In this document: piece by piece, positions 8,840 to 18,535 of the stretch
Layout: each line of letters opens with the position of its first letter
Numbering within the stretch: position 1 is the first letter of the stretch
Assembly: GCF_003574035.1 (NCBI RefSeq)
Contig: NZ_QWKY01000014.1
Coordinates: 1 to 56,393 of the forward strand
DNA length: 56,393 nt
Source of the DNA: Meiothermus hypogaeus
GTDB taxonomy: Bacteria; Deinococcota; Deinococci; Deinococcales; Thermaceae
Direction: 5' to 3'
Notes under the pieces: generated by a model
What the model was told of the DNA's origin: nothing
The model's database searches: none
Seen by the model: only the letters and a program-made list of their open reading frames with translations
Translations under genes and position numbers: made by a program

Positions 8840-8948
8840 AAAGCGTTCCATCGCAGTTCCCTGGGTTTTTCGGCGAATCTCCATCAGCAACCGGTTCACA
8901 CAGCATTTTGAAGAATGCGGGATTACCGCTCTCAGTTACAGAACCACT

Positions 8949-9509
8949 CTAGTCCTGAAAAGGTAGTGCCTCGGCTTCAAAGCTCCTGGCCCGCAGGCGC
9001 TCCCAGGGAAGTTCGTCCAGGGGAAAATATTTGTCAGCCTGCTGGGCCAGGCGGTACGACGAGAGCACTTGGAAGGTAGTATTCTCGGCCTGCTTGCCCA
9101 TATCCTGAATGACCTTGAGCACCTCGGCAAAATCACCATCACCCGAAACCAGCACCGCCACATCGTAGGCGTCGGCATAGGCCAGCTTGAGCATGTCTAT
9201 GGCTATCTGAATATCCACACCCTTTTCTACAAAACCCTCGCCGCGGCGCTCCAGCCGACCCAGCCGTACCATGACATAGGGCACCCGCTTCAGGTAGTTC
9301 AAAAAGCTCTGGTGAGCTTTGGCCGCCGGGTCTTCGCTGGGCAAAGGCGCATTGTAATAGTAGGCCCGCAATAACGAACGCCCCGCCGCAAGCGCCGAGA
9401 CAAAAGCGACAAAATCCAGCCGATAGTCGGTTCCTAGCGTGGAAACCAGACCCTTGTACAAGTTACTGCCATCAATAAACACCGCCACGCGATCCATAGT
9501 TGCCGCCAT
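8949..9509 (-). CDS. NYN-domain (LabA/DUF88) protein
   Basis: A 186-aa predicted PIN-like nuclease fold protein. The N-terminal RVAVFIDGSNLYKGL carries the first conserved Asp, and VAVLVSGDGDFAEVLK carries the second acidic cluster. Both are hallmarks of the LabA/DUF88 group of NYN domains, which are thought to process RNA. The protein could start at the second Met (MDRVAVF, 9497). It is a single-gene unit, with a TGGACA/TATAGC promoter just upstream. Confidence 0.8.
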   Translation of the reverse strand: MAATMDRVAVFIDGSNLYKGLVSTLGTDYRLDFVAFVSALAAGRSLLRAYYYNAPLPSEDPAAKAHQSFLNYLKRVPYVMVRLGRLERRGEGFVEKGVDIQIAIDMLKLAYADAYDVAVLVSGDGDFAEVLKVIQDMGKQAENTTFQVLSSYRLAQQADKYFPLDELPWERLRARSFEAEALPFQD

Positions 9510-9517
9510 GATAGAGG

Positions 9518-9545
9518 GCTATAAAAACCAGCACCGTATTGTCCA
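9518..9545 (-). promoter_or_regulatory. Promoter of the NYN-domain gene
   Basis: On the minus strand, TGGACA (9540-9545) and TATAGC (9518-9523) are separated by 16 bp. The -10 ends 8 nt before the ATG at 9509, so the message has almost no leader. There is no Shine-Dalgarno sequence. Confidence 0.6.
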
Positions 9546-9745
9546 GCCATTTTGGGGGTTTGCGTGATTTTGAATGTGTTTCGCTAAGCACTATTTTTTG
9601 CCATGGTCGAAAACGAGCAGGCGTCGGTTCGGTCTGTTGACCAGAAGCCCGGAGCCGAAGGCCAAGAGCAAGTCCCTGTGGGTTGATCCAGGGTTTGAGG
9701 CTTTGTACAAACGCCTTAAGTCCAAGGGAAAGCGCTAAAAACCGG

Positions 9746-10996
9746 CTACGATGGGCCTGAGACATTCTGCTTGAATGCCTGCAAAATACCCAACACCTCA
9801 TCTATATCGGCCTGGGTGTGTTCGGCAGAAACCTGGAAGCGGATGGAGTCTTCACCTTTGGGTACAACTGGATACACGATGGCCGTGGCGAGAACGCCGC
9901 GCTCGCGCAGATAGCGTACCAGGCGGTTGGTTAAAGCTCCATCCCGCAACACCAGTGGCACTACCGGATGTGCCCCCGGAAAAGACTCGTAGCCCAGGGA
10001 TAGAAGCCCCTGGCGAAAACGCTGGGTCATGGCTTGCAGGTGGCGCAAGCGCTCCTGACCCTCGGGGGCCTGTAGCAGTTTCAGCGCGGCCCTGGCAGCA
10101 GCGGCCTCGCCGGGGGTGATGGGGTTGGAGTAGATGTACATGAGCGAGGTTTCCCGCAAATAGGCAATCAGGTTGCTGGGGCCCAGCACATATCCCCCGT
10201 TCACCCCAAAGGCCTTGCCCAGCGTCCCAACCAGGATATCGGCCCTGGTGGCGGTGTATTCCTCGGTGCCCCGGCCTGTGGGGCCAAAAGCCCCCACCCC
10301 GTGCGAGTCGTCCACCACCAGCAGAGCATTCTCGGCGAACTGGCTATCGTATTGCTGTACCAGGGCGGACATTTCTGCCAAGGGAGCATGTGAGCCGCGC
10401 ATACTAAATACTCCGTCGGTTATAACCAACGCACGGCGGGCTCCTATCTCGATGGCTTTTTGCAAAGCCTGTTCCAGACTGCCCAGGTTCAGGTGCTTAT
10501 AAACGATTTTTTCCAGGGGGCGTGCCAGACGCACCGCGTTGATGATGCAGTTGTGGTTGAGCTCGTCGCTAATCAGCACAGTCTGGTCGGTGGTCAGGGG
10601 CACCACCACACTCAACACCGTGGCGTAAGCCGAGGAAAAAATCATGGCGGCTTCCCGGCCATGAAAGCGGGCTAAGTCAAGCTCGAGCTCCACATGCGCC
10701 TTATAGGTGCCACTAATAAAGCGTACCGCTCCTGGCCCCACCCCAAAGCGCTCGAGGGCCTCTTCCTCGGCTTGCTTTAGGGCCGGATGCCTGGATAGCC
10801 CCAGGTAGCTATTGGAGTTCATTCGAATAAAAGGCTGATCGCCATACCCCTCCAACAAATAGCGCGGCCCTTTTTCTCCCTGGGGTGGTAAAACCCCCAC
10901 AACTACCGCTTCGTGGCCTTTTCGGCGACCTTCTGTTTCCAGTGCCGCTACGGCCTGTTGCAAAACAAGATTCAGGCGGTTCAATGGCATTTTCAA
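9746..10996 (-). CDS. kbl: Glycine C-acetyltransferase (2-amino-3-ketobutyrate CoA ligase)
   Basis: A PLP enzyme of the alpha-oxoamine synthase family, 416 aa. It cleaves 2-amino-3-ketobutyrate with CoA to glycine and acetyl-CoA. The PLP-binding Lys is in GTLGKAFGVNGGY. DELNHNCIINAVRLA and VVDDSHGVGAFGPTGRGTEE are typical of the family. The family also includes 8-amino-7-oxononanoate synthase, but the ATGA overlap with a threonine dehydrogenase gene favours Kbl. It completes threonine catabolism to glycine. Confidence 0.88.
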   Translation of the reverse strand: MKMPLNRLNLVLQQAVAALETEGRRKGHEAVVVGVLPPQGEKGPRYLLEGYGDQPFIRMNSNSYLGLSRHPALKQAEEEALERFGVGPGAVRFISGTYKAHVELELDLARFHGREAAMIFSSAYATVLSVVVPLTTDQTVLISDELNHNCIINAVRLARPLEKIVYKHLNLGSLEQALQKAIEIGARRALVITDGVFSMRGSHAPLAEMSALVQQYDSQFAENALLVVDDSHGVGAFGPTGRGTEEYTATRADILVGTLGKAFGVNGGYVLGPSNLIAYLRETSLMYIYSNPITPGEAAAARAALKLLQAPEGQERLRHLQAMTQRFRQGLLSLGYESFPGAHPVVPLVLRDGALTNRLVRYLRERGVLATAIVYPVVPKGEDSIRFQVSAEHTQADIDEVLGILQAFKQNVSGPS

Positions 10997-11952
10997 GCCT
11001 CCCTAAGCGCTCGTTGAGAGAGTTTCTCGAGCATGTCGGTGGTCATGGCAGCCAGACTGTACTGTGGTTGCCAGCCCCATTCTTCTTTAGCGGCGCGGTC
11101 GTCCAGGGAGCGGGGCCAGGACTCGGCGATGGCCTGTCGAACAGGGTCAACTGCATAGTCTATGGAAAATTCGGGAAGATGCTTTTGAATCTCTGCGGCC
11201 AGTTCGGCGGGGGTACAGCTAAAGGCCGCCACGTTGTAAGCGTTGCGATGGCGAAGCTTTGCGGGGTCGGCCAGCATGAGTTCCTGGGTAGCCCGGATGG
11301 CATCAGGCATGTACATCAAGGGGAGACGGGTGTCGGGGGCTAAAAAGCAGCGATACCGGCCCCATTTCAGCGCATGATGAAAGATTTCCACCGCATAATC
11401 GGTGGTACCCCCACCCGGAAGAGCGGTGTGGGAAATCAAACCGGGGTAGCGCAGCCCCCGCACGTCCAGGCCAAAACGCTCTACATAATAGTCGCACAAA
11501 AGTTCGCCCGCCACCTTGGTCACCCCGTAGAGGGTGTTGGGGCGCTGGAGGGTGTCCTGGGGCGTGGGGTCCTTGGGTGTACTGGGGCCAAAGGCCGCAA
11601 TCGAACTGGGCACGAATAGCTGTGCCCCCACTTGTCGCGCTCCCTCCAGGACGTTGTAGAGCCCCTCCATGTTGACCCGCCAGGCCAACTGGGGCTCGGC
11701 TTCGGCCCTGGCTGAAAGAATGGCGGCCAGGTGGTAGATCACCCGGATCCGGTAGCGCTCCAGCAGCGCCCGCAAAGCGGCTCCATCGGTACAGTCCAGC
11801 TGCTCGAAGGGGCCGTCCATTGAGGGGTGCAGGGGCGAACCCCTGCGCAGGTCGGTCGCCAACACGGCGTCGGCTCCGTATTGCAAACGCAGCGCGGGCA
11901 CCAGTTCCGAACCCACCTGGCCCAAAGCACCGGTTACCAGTACTTGTACCAT
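10993..11952 (-). CDS. tdh: L-threonine 3-dehydrogenase, NAD-epimerase (SDR) type
   Basis: Oxidises L-threonine to 2-amino-3-ketobutyrate with NAD. It is 319 aa and belongs to the extended SDR/epimerase-like TDH group, not to the zinc-dependent MDR group. It has a glycine-rich NAD site (VTGALGQVGSE), the SDR YxxxK pair in LYGVTKVAGE, and an upstream Ser in FVPSSIAAFG. The TGA of this gene overlaps the kbl ATG, so the two are translationally coupled and channel an unstable intermediate. A generic nucleotide-sugar epimerase would be the alternative; the kbl coupling argues against it. Confidence 0.85.
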   Translation of the reverse strand: MVQVLVTGALGQVGSELVPALRLQYGADAVLATDLRRGSPLHPSMDGPFEQLDCTDGAALRALLERYRIRVIYHLAAILSARAEAEPQLAWRVNMEGLYNVLEGARQVGAQLFVPSSIAAFGPSTPKDPTPQDTLQRPNTLYGVTKVAGELLCDYYVERFGLDVRGLRYPGLISHTALPGGGTTDYAVEIFHHALKWGRYRCFLAPDTRLPLMYMPDAIRATQELMLADPAKLRHRNAYNVAAFSCTPAELAAEIQKHLPEFSIDYAVDPVRQAIAESWPRSLDDRAAKEEWGWQPQYSLAAMTTDMLEKLSQRALREA

Positions 11953-12010
11953 ATAGTTTTATCCTATGCTTAGGCCCCGGGACTTCCCTACCGAAAAGCC
12001 GCCCCACATC

Positions 12011-12502
12011 CTATTCCGGCCTCGGCGAATGCACCACCCCCCCTTCACCATGTACATGGCCGTGGGCCACCTCTTCCTTTTCGGCCGGGCGTACTGCGTG
12101 GATGACAACGCGGTACTCCAGGGTTTTGCCCGCCCATGGGTGGTTGGCCTCGAGCGTCACCGAATCTCCTTCGACGGCCACCACCCGGTACAGCAAAGCC
12201 TGACCATCCACGCCTTCCGCGGTAAAAGCGCCGCCCAGTCGGGGCTCTTCGGGCAAATCACCCCGCGGCACCACCACCCGCTTGGTCGGGTCGTAGGGGC
12301 CATAGGCCGCCTCTGGCGGCAGCACCACCCGATACGCTCCTGGTTGTTTACCCAGCAGGGCATGTTCCAGGCCCGCGGGTAGGTTGGGTGCAAAGTGGGT
12401 CAGGATGGTGAGGGGGTGGCCTTCCGGGCTCCGGTCCACCACCTGGCCGTCAATTATGAGCTGATACTCGAAGCGAATGACCTGGTAAGACTTGATCTGC
12501 AC
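12011..12502 (-). CDS. slyD: FKBP-type peptidyl-prolyl isomerase, SlyD-like
   Basis: A 163-aa prolyl isomerase and chaperone. The FKBP half begins VIRFEYQLIIDGQVVDRSPEG, contains LEHALLGKQPGAYRVVLPPEAAYGPYD, and is interrupted by the IF (insert-in-flap) domain with GQALLYRVVAVEGDSVTLEANHPWAGKTL. The C-terminus has spaced His (HGHVHGEGGVVH), a short version of the metal-binding tail. The start is GTG at 12502, supported by AAGGAG 7 nt upstream. The promoter region is shared with the divergent COG0523 gene and contains a palindrome (12517-12532). Confidence 0.92.
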   Translation of the reverse strand: MQIKSYQVIRFEYQLIIDGQVVDRSPEGHPLTILTHFAPNLPAGLEHALLGKQPGAYRVVLPPEAAYGPYDPTKRVVVPRGDLPEEPRLGGAFTAEGVDGQALLYRVVAVEGDSVTLEANHPWAGKTLEYRVVIHAVRPAEKEEVAHGHVHGEGGVVHSPRPE

Positions 12503-12516
12503 CTTGGGCTCCTTAT

Positions 12517-12532
12517 TGATAATATGTTATCA
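12517..12532. promoter_or_regulatory. Perfect palindrome, candidate Fur/Zur-family operator
   Basis: TGATAATATGTTATCA consists of 6-bp arms TGATAA/TTATCA around TATG. It sits between the divergent slyD and COG0523 genes. On the minus strand it overlaps a possible -10 (TATTAT) for slyD. AT-rich GATAAT-type inverted repeats are typical of Fur-superfamily operators, and COG0523 GTPases are often Zur targets. The regulator identity is inference. Confidence 0.5.
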
Positions 12533-12593
12533 TTAGACTGCGCGTTTAAATGTGAATCGTAAATAGGCTCTGTGCAGCGCGCTTTAGTATTGT

Positions 12594-13538
12594 ATGGCCA
12601 TGACGCAGTTTCAAAAGCGCATTCCGGTCAGTGTGGTTGGGGGGTTTTTGGGGGCGGGCAAAACCACCCTGGTCAACCATCTGGTCGCCACCGGCCAGCA
12701 GCGGTTTGGCATTATCGTCAATGAGTTTGGCGAAACCGGCATAGACGGCTCTCTCATCGAAAATGTGGATACCGACGGCATCGCCGAGCTATCCAATGGC
12801 TGTTTGTGCTGCGTGGGGCGCGAGGACCTGGTCTCGGCCCTGTTCAAGCTCATTGGACGTAAAGACAAACCCGAATACATCCTGATTGAACTCTCGGGGC
12901 TGGCCGACCCGGTGCCGGTGGCCCAGACCATAATGGATCCGTTTGCCCGCATAAAATTCGAACTGGACAGCATCATTGGGGTGGCCGATGCCCGCAACCT
13001 CGAGCAAACCCTGCGCGACGGCCCCGAGGGCGCCGTGCAACTGGCCTACGCCAGCACGGTGGTGCTCAACAAAACCGACCTGGCCACCCCCGAACAAATT
13101 GCCGAGGCCGAAAACCTCATCCGGAAAATCAATCCCCTAGCCCAGGTTTACTGCACGGCCCAGTCAAAGGTCAACCCCGAAGAGGTGCTGCACAAGCGGG
13201 CCTTCGACTTAGACTGGAAACCCCAGCACCACACCCACCTCCATACGCCCGATGTGCAAACCTTTACCCTTACGGCAGAAAGGCTCCTGGAGCGCCAGAA
13301 AGTAAACGAGTTTATTGACCAGTACCTGATATCCCGTCCCGACAGGGTTTTCCGCGCCAAGGGCTTCCTGAGCGTGCGGGGTTTCGAGAAGCAGGTGCTT
13401 TTTCAGTCGGTCAGGGAAATTTTTAGCCTCGAGCACGCCCAGACGCCGCCCAGCGCCCCCTCGCGCCTGGTGGTGATTGGCCGGGGCCTGAACCGCTTCG
13501 AGTACGAGGAAGCCTTCCAGGCCCTACAGGTGCAGTGA
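12594..13538 (+). CDS. CobW/COG0523-family GTPase, metallochaperone
   Basis: A 314-aa G3E P-loop GTPase. Walker A is GGFLGAGKTTLV. The metal-binding CxCC motif is NGCLCCV about 50 residues later. LNKTDLA is the NKxD-type guanine-specificity motif. The C-terminal CobW_C domain includes PDRVFRAKGFLSVRGFEKQVLFQSV. Members insert or deliver Zn, Co or other metals, often under zinc starvation. The palindrome 62 bp upstream supports metal-responsive control. ATG 12600 (third codon) is an alternative start, placed 9 nt after TAGTAT. Confidence 0.88.
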   Translation: MAMTQFQKRIPVSVVGGFLGAGKTTLVNHLVATGQQRFGIIVNEFGETGIDGSLIENVDTDGIAELSNGCLCCVGREDLVSALFKLIGRKDKPEYILIELSGLADPVPVAQTIMDPFARIKFELDSIIGVADARNLEQTLRDGPEGAVQLAYASTVVLNKTDLATPEQIAEAENLIRKINPLAQVYCTAQSKVNPEEVLHKRAFDLDWKPQHHTHLHTPDVQTFTLTAERLLERQKVNEFIDQYLISRPDRVFRAKGFLSVRGFEKQVLFQSVREIFSLEHAQTPPSAPSRLVVIGRGLNRFEYEEAFQALQVQ

Positions 13539-13640
13539 TTCGCGTGCAAAGAAGCCAGCTGCAGGCAGCATTGTCGAGTACTGCTCCAAGCCACAATCAA
13601 TATGCACCCGACACGTACCGGCTCACTCAACCCTCTGTGA

Positions 13641-15364
<1,724 letters not shown>

Positions 15365-15400
15365 GCGGGAGGGTGCCTTCCCCCTGACTCATTCCCAGGT

Positions 15401-15796
15401 ATGTCCATCACCGTAAAAACCCGCAAAACAGCTCGCCTGCTGGCCTGGGGCGATGCAGTTTGTATCGCGCTTTTTGCCATCATCGGCCTGCAAAGCCACG
15501 GCGAGCCCGTAAGCCTTTCCGGCATCGTCCGCAACGCACTGCCCATACTGTTGGTCTGGTGGCTAGTTGCACCGTTTCTGCGAACCTACACCCGGCCTAC
15601 CTGGCAAAACCTGCTCTACACCTGGGCCATTGCGGTCAGCACCGGGGTCTGGCTGCGCTTCATGGTGCTGCAAAAATCTTTCGATACAGGCTACCTGGTC
15701 TTTTGGACGGTCGCACTGGGGGCAACCCTGGTTCTGTTGCTGGCCTGGCGGGCGTTGGCTATCTTGCTGCTTCGCCGCCAACAAGCTCGAGCCTAA
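15401..15796 (+). CDS. DUF3054-family membrane protein
   Basis: A 131-aa protein with four hydrophobic segments (about residues 13-30, 43-60, 72-88 and 100-122) and a basic end (LLRRQQARA). The [19 protein letters not shown] start resembles the DUF3054 family of small membrane proteins of unknown function. It lies 36 bp after lipA on the same strand and may be in the same transcript. Confidence 0.7.
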   Translation: MSITVKTRKTARLLAWGDAVCIALFAIIGLQSHGEPVSLSGIVRNALPILLVWWLVAPFLRTYTRPTWQNLLYTWAIAVSTGVWLRFMVLQKSFDTGYLVFWTVALGATLVLLLAWRALAILLLRRQQARA

Positions 15797-15839
15797 CCTC
15801 GAGTATCGGAGCTTGCTTGCCAGTCGCTACACTAAAGCC

Positions 15840-16226
15840 ATGCGAATCAATATTTCAGGCACCTCGCCTTACGAAGGGGTGGTGGGTTACAGCCGCGCTG
15901 TACGGGTCGGGCCATACATTCACGTGGCGGGCACAACCGCTACCGATGCCGGTGGGCAACTGGTCGGGCCAAACGACCCTTACACCCAGACCGTGCAGAT
16001 TCTGCGCAACATCGAGACTGCCTTGAAAAAAGCTGGGGGTAGCCTCGAGCACGTGGTACGTACCCGCATTTATGTGGTCAATATCGAGCGCGACTGGCGG
16101 GAAGTGGGCCGCGCCCACGGGGAGTTCTTCGCTCAGATTCGCCCGGCCTCCACCATGCTCGAGGTGAGTCGCCTGGTTGAGCCCGAAATGTTGGTGGAGA
16201 TCGAGGCAGATGCCATCGTACCGTGA
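15840..16226 (+). CDS. RidA (YjgF/UK114)-family protein
   Basis: A 128-aa trimeric enamine/imine deaminase-like protein. Family blocks are [52 protein letters not shown] and [26 protein letters not shown]. The Arg of RPAST is the substrate-carboxylate ligand in active RidA. The ATG at 15840 is 6 nt after TACACT (15828-15833), so the gene has its own leaderless promoter; longer starts overlap the preceding gene. Confidence 0.88.
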   Translation: MRINISGTSPYEGVVGYSRAVRVGPYIHVAGTTATDAGGQLVGPNDPYTQTVQILRNIETALKKAGGSLEHVVRTRIYVVNIERDWREVGRAHGEFFAQIRPASTMLEVSRLVEPEMLVEIEADAIVP

Positions 16227-16388
16227 AGATATGGTCTAGACGCTCCTGTGTTGTGGGTTTCAGGCCTATCAAGCGTCAGGGGCAAGCGCCAAAGGCAGTC
16301 TAATTCACTGCCGTGGGCTTTTTGCAATCAACTGCCAGCGCAACGTGTGTCGGACATCGGGCTGCTTTGAACGTGTAGAGTGTGTACC

Positions 16389-17030
16389 ATGCGCTTGCTT
16401 TCCATCAATCTGGGTCGGCCAGAACTTTTACAAATTGCCCAGCAAACCACCACCACCGGTATTTATAAAAACCCGATCGAGACCGCGCAAGTATCCACTT
16501 TGGGACTATCCGGCGACCATGTAGCCGACCAGGAACACCACGGCGGCCCCGACCAGGCCGTGTATGTGTACAGCGCGGAGGATTACGACTGGTGGATGGA
16601 AAAGTTGGGCCAGGCCCTCGAGCCCGGCACTTTTGGCGAGAACCTGACCTTCTCAAGTTACGGCCAGGGGCCGGTGCGTATTGGCGACCGGTTCCGGGTC
16701 GGCCCGGTTTTGCTAGAGGTTTCCGCCCCCCGCATTCCCTGCGCCACGCTGGCCGCCCGCATGGGCGACCCCAACTTCGTCAAGAAATTTCGGCAGGCAG
16801 CTCGTCCGGGGTTTTATGCCCGGGTGCTCGAGGAGGGCCAAGTCCGGCACGGTCAATCCATCGAAAAAATAGCAGCCCCAGCCCAAAACGCAACGCTGCT
16901 GGAGGTCTTTGACCTCTGGTACGACAAAACCCCCGATGCTGCCCGGCTTCGCTGGATCCTGACCGCCCCGCTGGCAGAACGAGCCCGAGCTGTTTATGCC
17001 GAGCGGCTAAAATCAATTGAAGCGCTTTGA
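16389..17030 (+). CDS. MOSC-domain protein, YiiM-like
   Basis: A 213-aa MOSC protein, a fold that binds molybdenum cofactor or abstracts sulfur. GLSGDHVADQEHHGGPDQAVYVYS is the YiiM-type signature, and SAPRIPCATLAARMG contains the conserved Cys expected to bind the cofactor. YiiM-like proteins detoxify N-hydroxylated bases and compounds. The start at 16389 lies 7 nt after TAGAGT, again leaderless; an ATG three codons earlier is possible. Two non-coding repeat systems follow the gene. Confidence 0.8.
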   Translation: MRLLSINLGRPELLQIAQQTTTTGIYKNPIETAQVSTLGLSGDHVADQEHHGGPDQAVYVYSAEDYDWWMEKLGQALEPGTFGENLTFSSYGQGPVRIGDRFRVGPVLLEVSAPRIPCATLAARMGDPNFVKKFRQAARPGFYARVLEEGQVRHGQSIEKIAAPAQNATLLEVFDLWYDKTPDAARLRWILTAPLAERARAVYAERLKSIEAL

Positions 17031-17371
17031 CCTGGCTCGAGTTAGAGCGGCCTCCCACGAATAGTCGGGACGGCGGTTTTTGCCGTACCGACTACAATAC
17101 GACGCACCGTGTGCCTCGTATTGGTGGGAAGCGCGATGGGTAAAACACTCCGCATCGCATGTGGAGTGTTTGTGGGAAACGCGATTACAATATGAATCCC
17201 TGCACAGACATTCCGACCGGCTACCAGAACATTCATCCACTAGCGTAAAAAACCAAAATCCATATTCTCGGAAACCGCCAGATTTTGCCAGCTCCAGCAA
17301 CTTATCGCAGTCTTCACAGACGTGGCCACTTATCGAGGCGGCCAATGTTCTGTCCAGGACAAAGGATTCTT
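17031..17371. other. Non-coding spacer with hairpin array
   Basis: No credible gene is present between the MOSC gene and the small palindromic element. The first third holds the hairpin array listed below. The rest (17190-17371) shows no coding signature and no identifiable RNA gene. Confidence 0.5.
17062..17185. repeat. Array of three hairpins alternating with a conserved 14-bp word
   Basis: Hairpin A (17062-17094) has arms TAGTCGG/CCGACTA with an inner ACGGC/GCCGT. Hairpin B (17095-17123) has arms CAATACGA/TCGTATTG and inner GCAC/GTGC around CGT. Hairpin C (17143-17171) has arms AAACACTCC/GGAGTGTTT and inner GCAT/ATGT around CGC. B and C are each exactly 29 nt with a 3-nt loop but share no stem sequence. 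Each is followed directly by GTGGGAARCGCGAT (17124-17137 and 17172-17185), giving a 48-bp period. TCCCAC, the complement of the word's start, precedes hairpin A. Confidence 0.8.
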
Positions 17372-17438
17372 ATACCGGATTCAAAAGGGCAGTTTGCTAA
17401 AAGCGAAAACCGCAGAGGTTCCCTTTTGAAATCAGTAT
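17372..17438. mobile_element. 67-bp palindromic element related to the MITE ends
   Basis: The left end, ATACCGGATTCAAAAGGG, is close to the reverse complement of the right end of the MITE-like elements. The right end mirrors it with three mismatches in 18 positions. The centre is only about 30 bp. It looks like a solo-end or minimal derivative of the same family. Confidence 0.65.
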
Positions 17439-17579
17439 AGGGCAGTCTGCGGTTGGATTCGAGGTATTGGGGATAGCAAACCCAGGTTAGTCGCATAGCG
17501 GCTATGGCCCAATGGCCACCCCCTCGCCTCCCATATTATGCTAGCGCTCGTCTCACCCTGGTGTATTTTTACGATTCGA

Positions 17580-17607
17580 CAAAAAAATGCCGCCCCTCGG
17601 GCGGCAT
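17580..17607 (-). terminator. Rho-independent terminator of the rpsF-rplI operon
   Basis: On the minus strand, ATGCCGCCC and GGGCGGCAT pair around GAG (17587-17607) and are followed by seven T. This is a strong intrinsic terminator at the end of the ribosomal operon. MITE copy 2 lies between it and the rplI stop, so the element is transcribed as part of the 3' UTR. Confidence 0.9.
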
Positions 17608-17648
17608 GTGAACATCACTTGCTTTCAGCTCTTGGCTCTGGGCAATTT

Positions 17649-17774
17649 ATACCAGATTAGGTTGATTTGTTACCGAACGATGACGAATCAACCCGACCAA
17701 AGGAACGCTCTAGGACTCAAAAAGACAACTTATGGAGTCTTTGGTTTTGTAAACTGTCTTTTTGAATCCGGTAT
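17649..17774 (+). mobile_element. MITE-like palindromic element, copy 2 (short form)
   Basis: A 126-bp copy without the 38-bp units and without the adjoining G-rich segment. The left hairpin (GGTTGATTTGTTACC against GATGACGAATCAACC) has several wobble-type differences. The right hairpin uses AAAAAGACA/TGTCTTTTT. Its last base is the final A of the rplI TAA stop on the minus strand, the same geometry as copy 1. Confidence 0.85.
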
Positions 17775-18223
17775 TATGCCTTGTCGGCCACCACCGAGAC
17801 CTTGAGGGTCATGGGGACTTCGGGGTGGGGCTTGTAGGCCAGGGCATAGTCGCCTAGGTCTTTGATGGGTTTTTCCAGGGCCAGCTTCTTGGGGTCAATG
17901 GTGATCTGGTGCTGGGCCTCGAGGGCGGCGGCAATTTCGCGGCTGGTAACCGAGCCGTAAATCTTCTGGTCACCGGCCTTGACCTTGAGGGTCAGGGTGA
18001 TGGGTTCCAAGAGCTCCCTCAGGCGCTCGGCCTCGGCCTTGCGCTCGGCGGCCTTTTTGGCCTGGGCACGAATTTTGGCTTCCAGGGTCTTGAGGTTGCT
18101 CTCGGTGGCCAGGGTAGCGATCCCCCGAGGCAGCAGGTAGTTGCGGGCATAGCCCGGTTTCACATTGACCACTGCCCCCACATCCCCCAGGTTCTCCATA
18201 GGTTCAAGCAGAATCACTTTCAT
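17774..18223 (-). CDS. rplI: 50S ribosomal protein L9
   Basis: A 149-aa 23S-rRNA-binding protein with the L9 signature at its N-terminus (MKVILLEPMENLGDVGAVVNVKPGYARNYLLPRGIA), a long central helix (ESNLKTLEAKIRAQAKKAAERKAEAERL) and the C-terminal domain. It is the last gene of rpsF-ssb-rpsR-rplI, 12 bp after rpsR. Its TAA stop is completed by the terminal base of MITE copy 2. Confidence 0.98.
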   Translation of the reverse strand: MKVILLEPMENLGDVGAVVNVKPGYARNYLLPRGIATLATESNLKTLEAKIRAQAKKAAERKAEAERLRELLEPITLTLKVKAGDQKIYGSVTSREIAAALEAQHQITIDPKKLALEKPIKDLGDYALAYKPHPEVPMTLKVSVVADKA

Positions 18224-18235
18224 CTTCCACTCTCC

Positions 18236-18535
18236 CTATTTCCGTACCAGCTTCTCGGTAAAGGGCAGCAAGCCCATCATGCGGGCCCGCTTGATGGTGC
18301 GGGCCAGCTTGCGCTGATCCTTGGCGTTGAGTCCGGTACGGCGACGAGGCAAAATCTTGCCGGTCTCGGACAGGAAACGCCTGAGGATATCTACGTTCTT
18401 AAAATCGTTGAGGTCAAAAGCCCCCACGGCTGCGGCTACTTTGGGCTTGCGGCCACGGCGCATACCGCGCTCACCCCGTTCACGGTCTTGGCGGTCGCCT
18501 TTGGGCCCCCGGTTGGACATCTTCTTGGTGCTCAA
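18236..18535 (-). CDS. rpsR: 30S ribosomal protein S18
   Basis: A 99-aa small-subunit protein that pairs with S6 on the platform. The core [30 protein letters not shown] and the end [11 protein letters not shown] are diagnostic. The N-terminus is a charged extension ([23 protein letters not shown]). TTG at 18535 is chosen because GGAGGA lies 8 nt upstream and it overlaps the ssb TGA (TTGA), which implies coupling; an ATG five codons later is the alternative. Confidence 0.97.
   Translation of the reverse strand: MSTKKMSNRGPKGDRQDRERGERGMRRGRKPKVAAAVGAFDLNDFKNVDILRRFLSETGKILPRRRTGLNAKDQRKLARTIKRARMMGLLPFTEKLVRK

Noticed and set aside
8618-8899. Proteins translated through the 38-bp units ([14 protein letters not shown])
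   Set aside because: The unit length is not a multiple of three, so the frame shifts in multi-unit copies. The same peptide arises in different copies only because the DNA is repeated.
9472-9801. 109-residue frame between the NYN gene and kbl
   Set aside because: Overlaps both genes, has no ribosome site, and its composition is not protein-like.
17095-17185. Small CRISPR or attC-type array
   Set aside because: The constant word is only 14 bp and the variable part is palindromic, unlike CRISPR spacers. The attC core sites are absent.
17013-17345. 110-residue frame across the hairpin array
   Set aside because: Rich in Cys, His and Arg because of the repeats, with no promoter or ribosome site; it is explained by the repeats.
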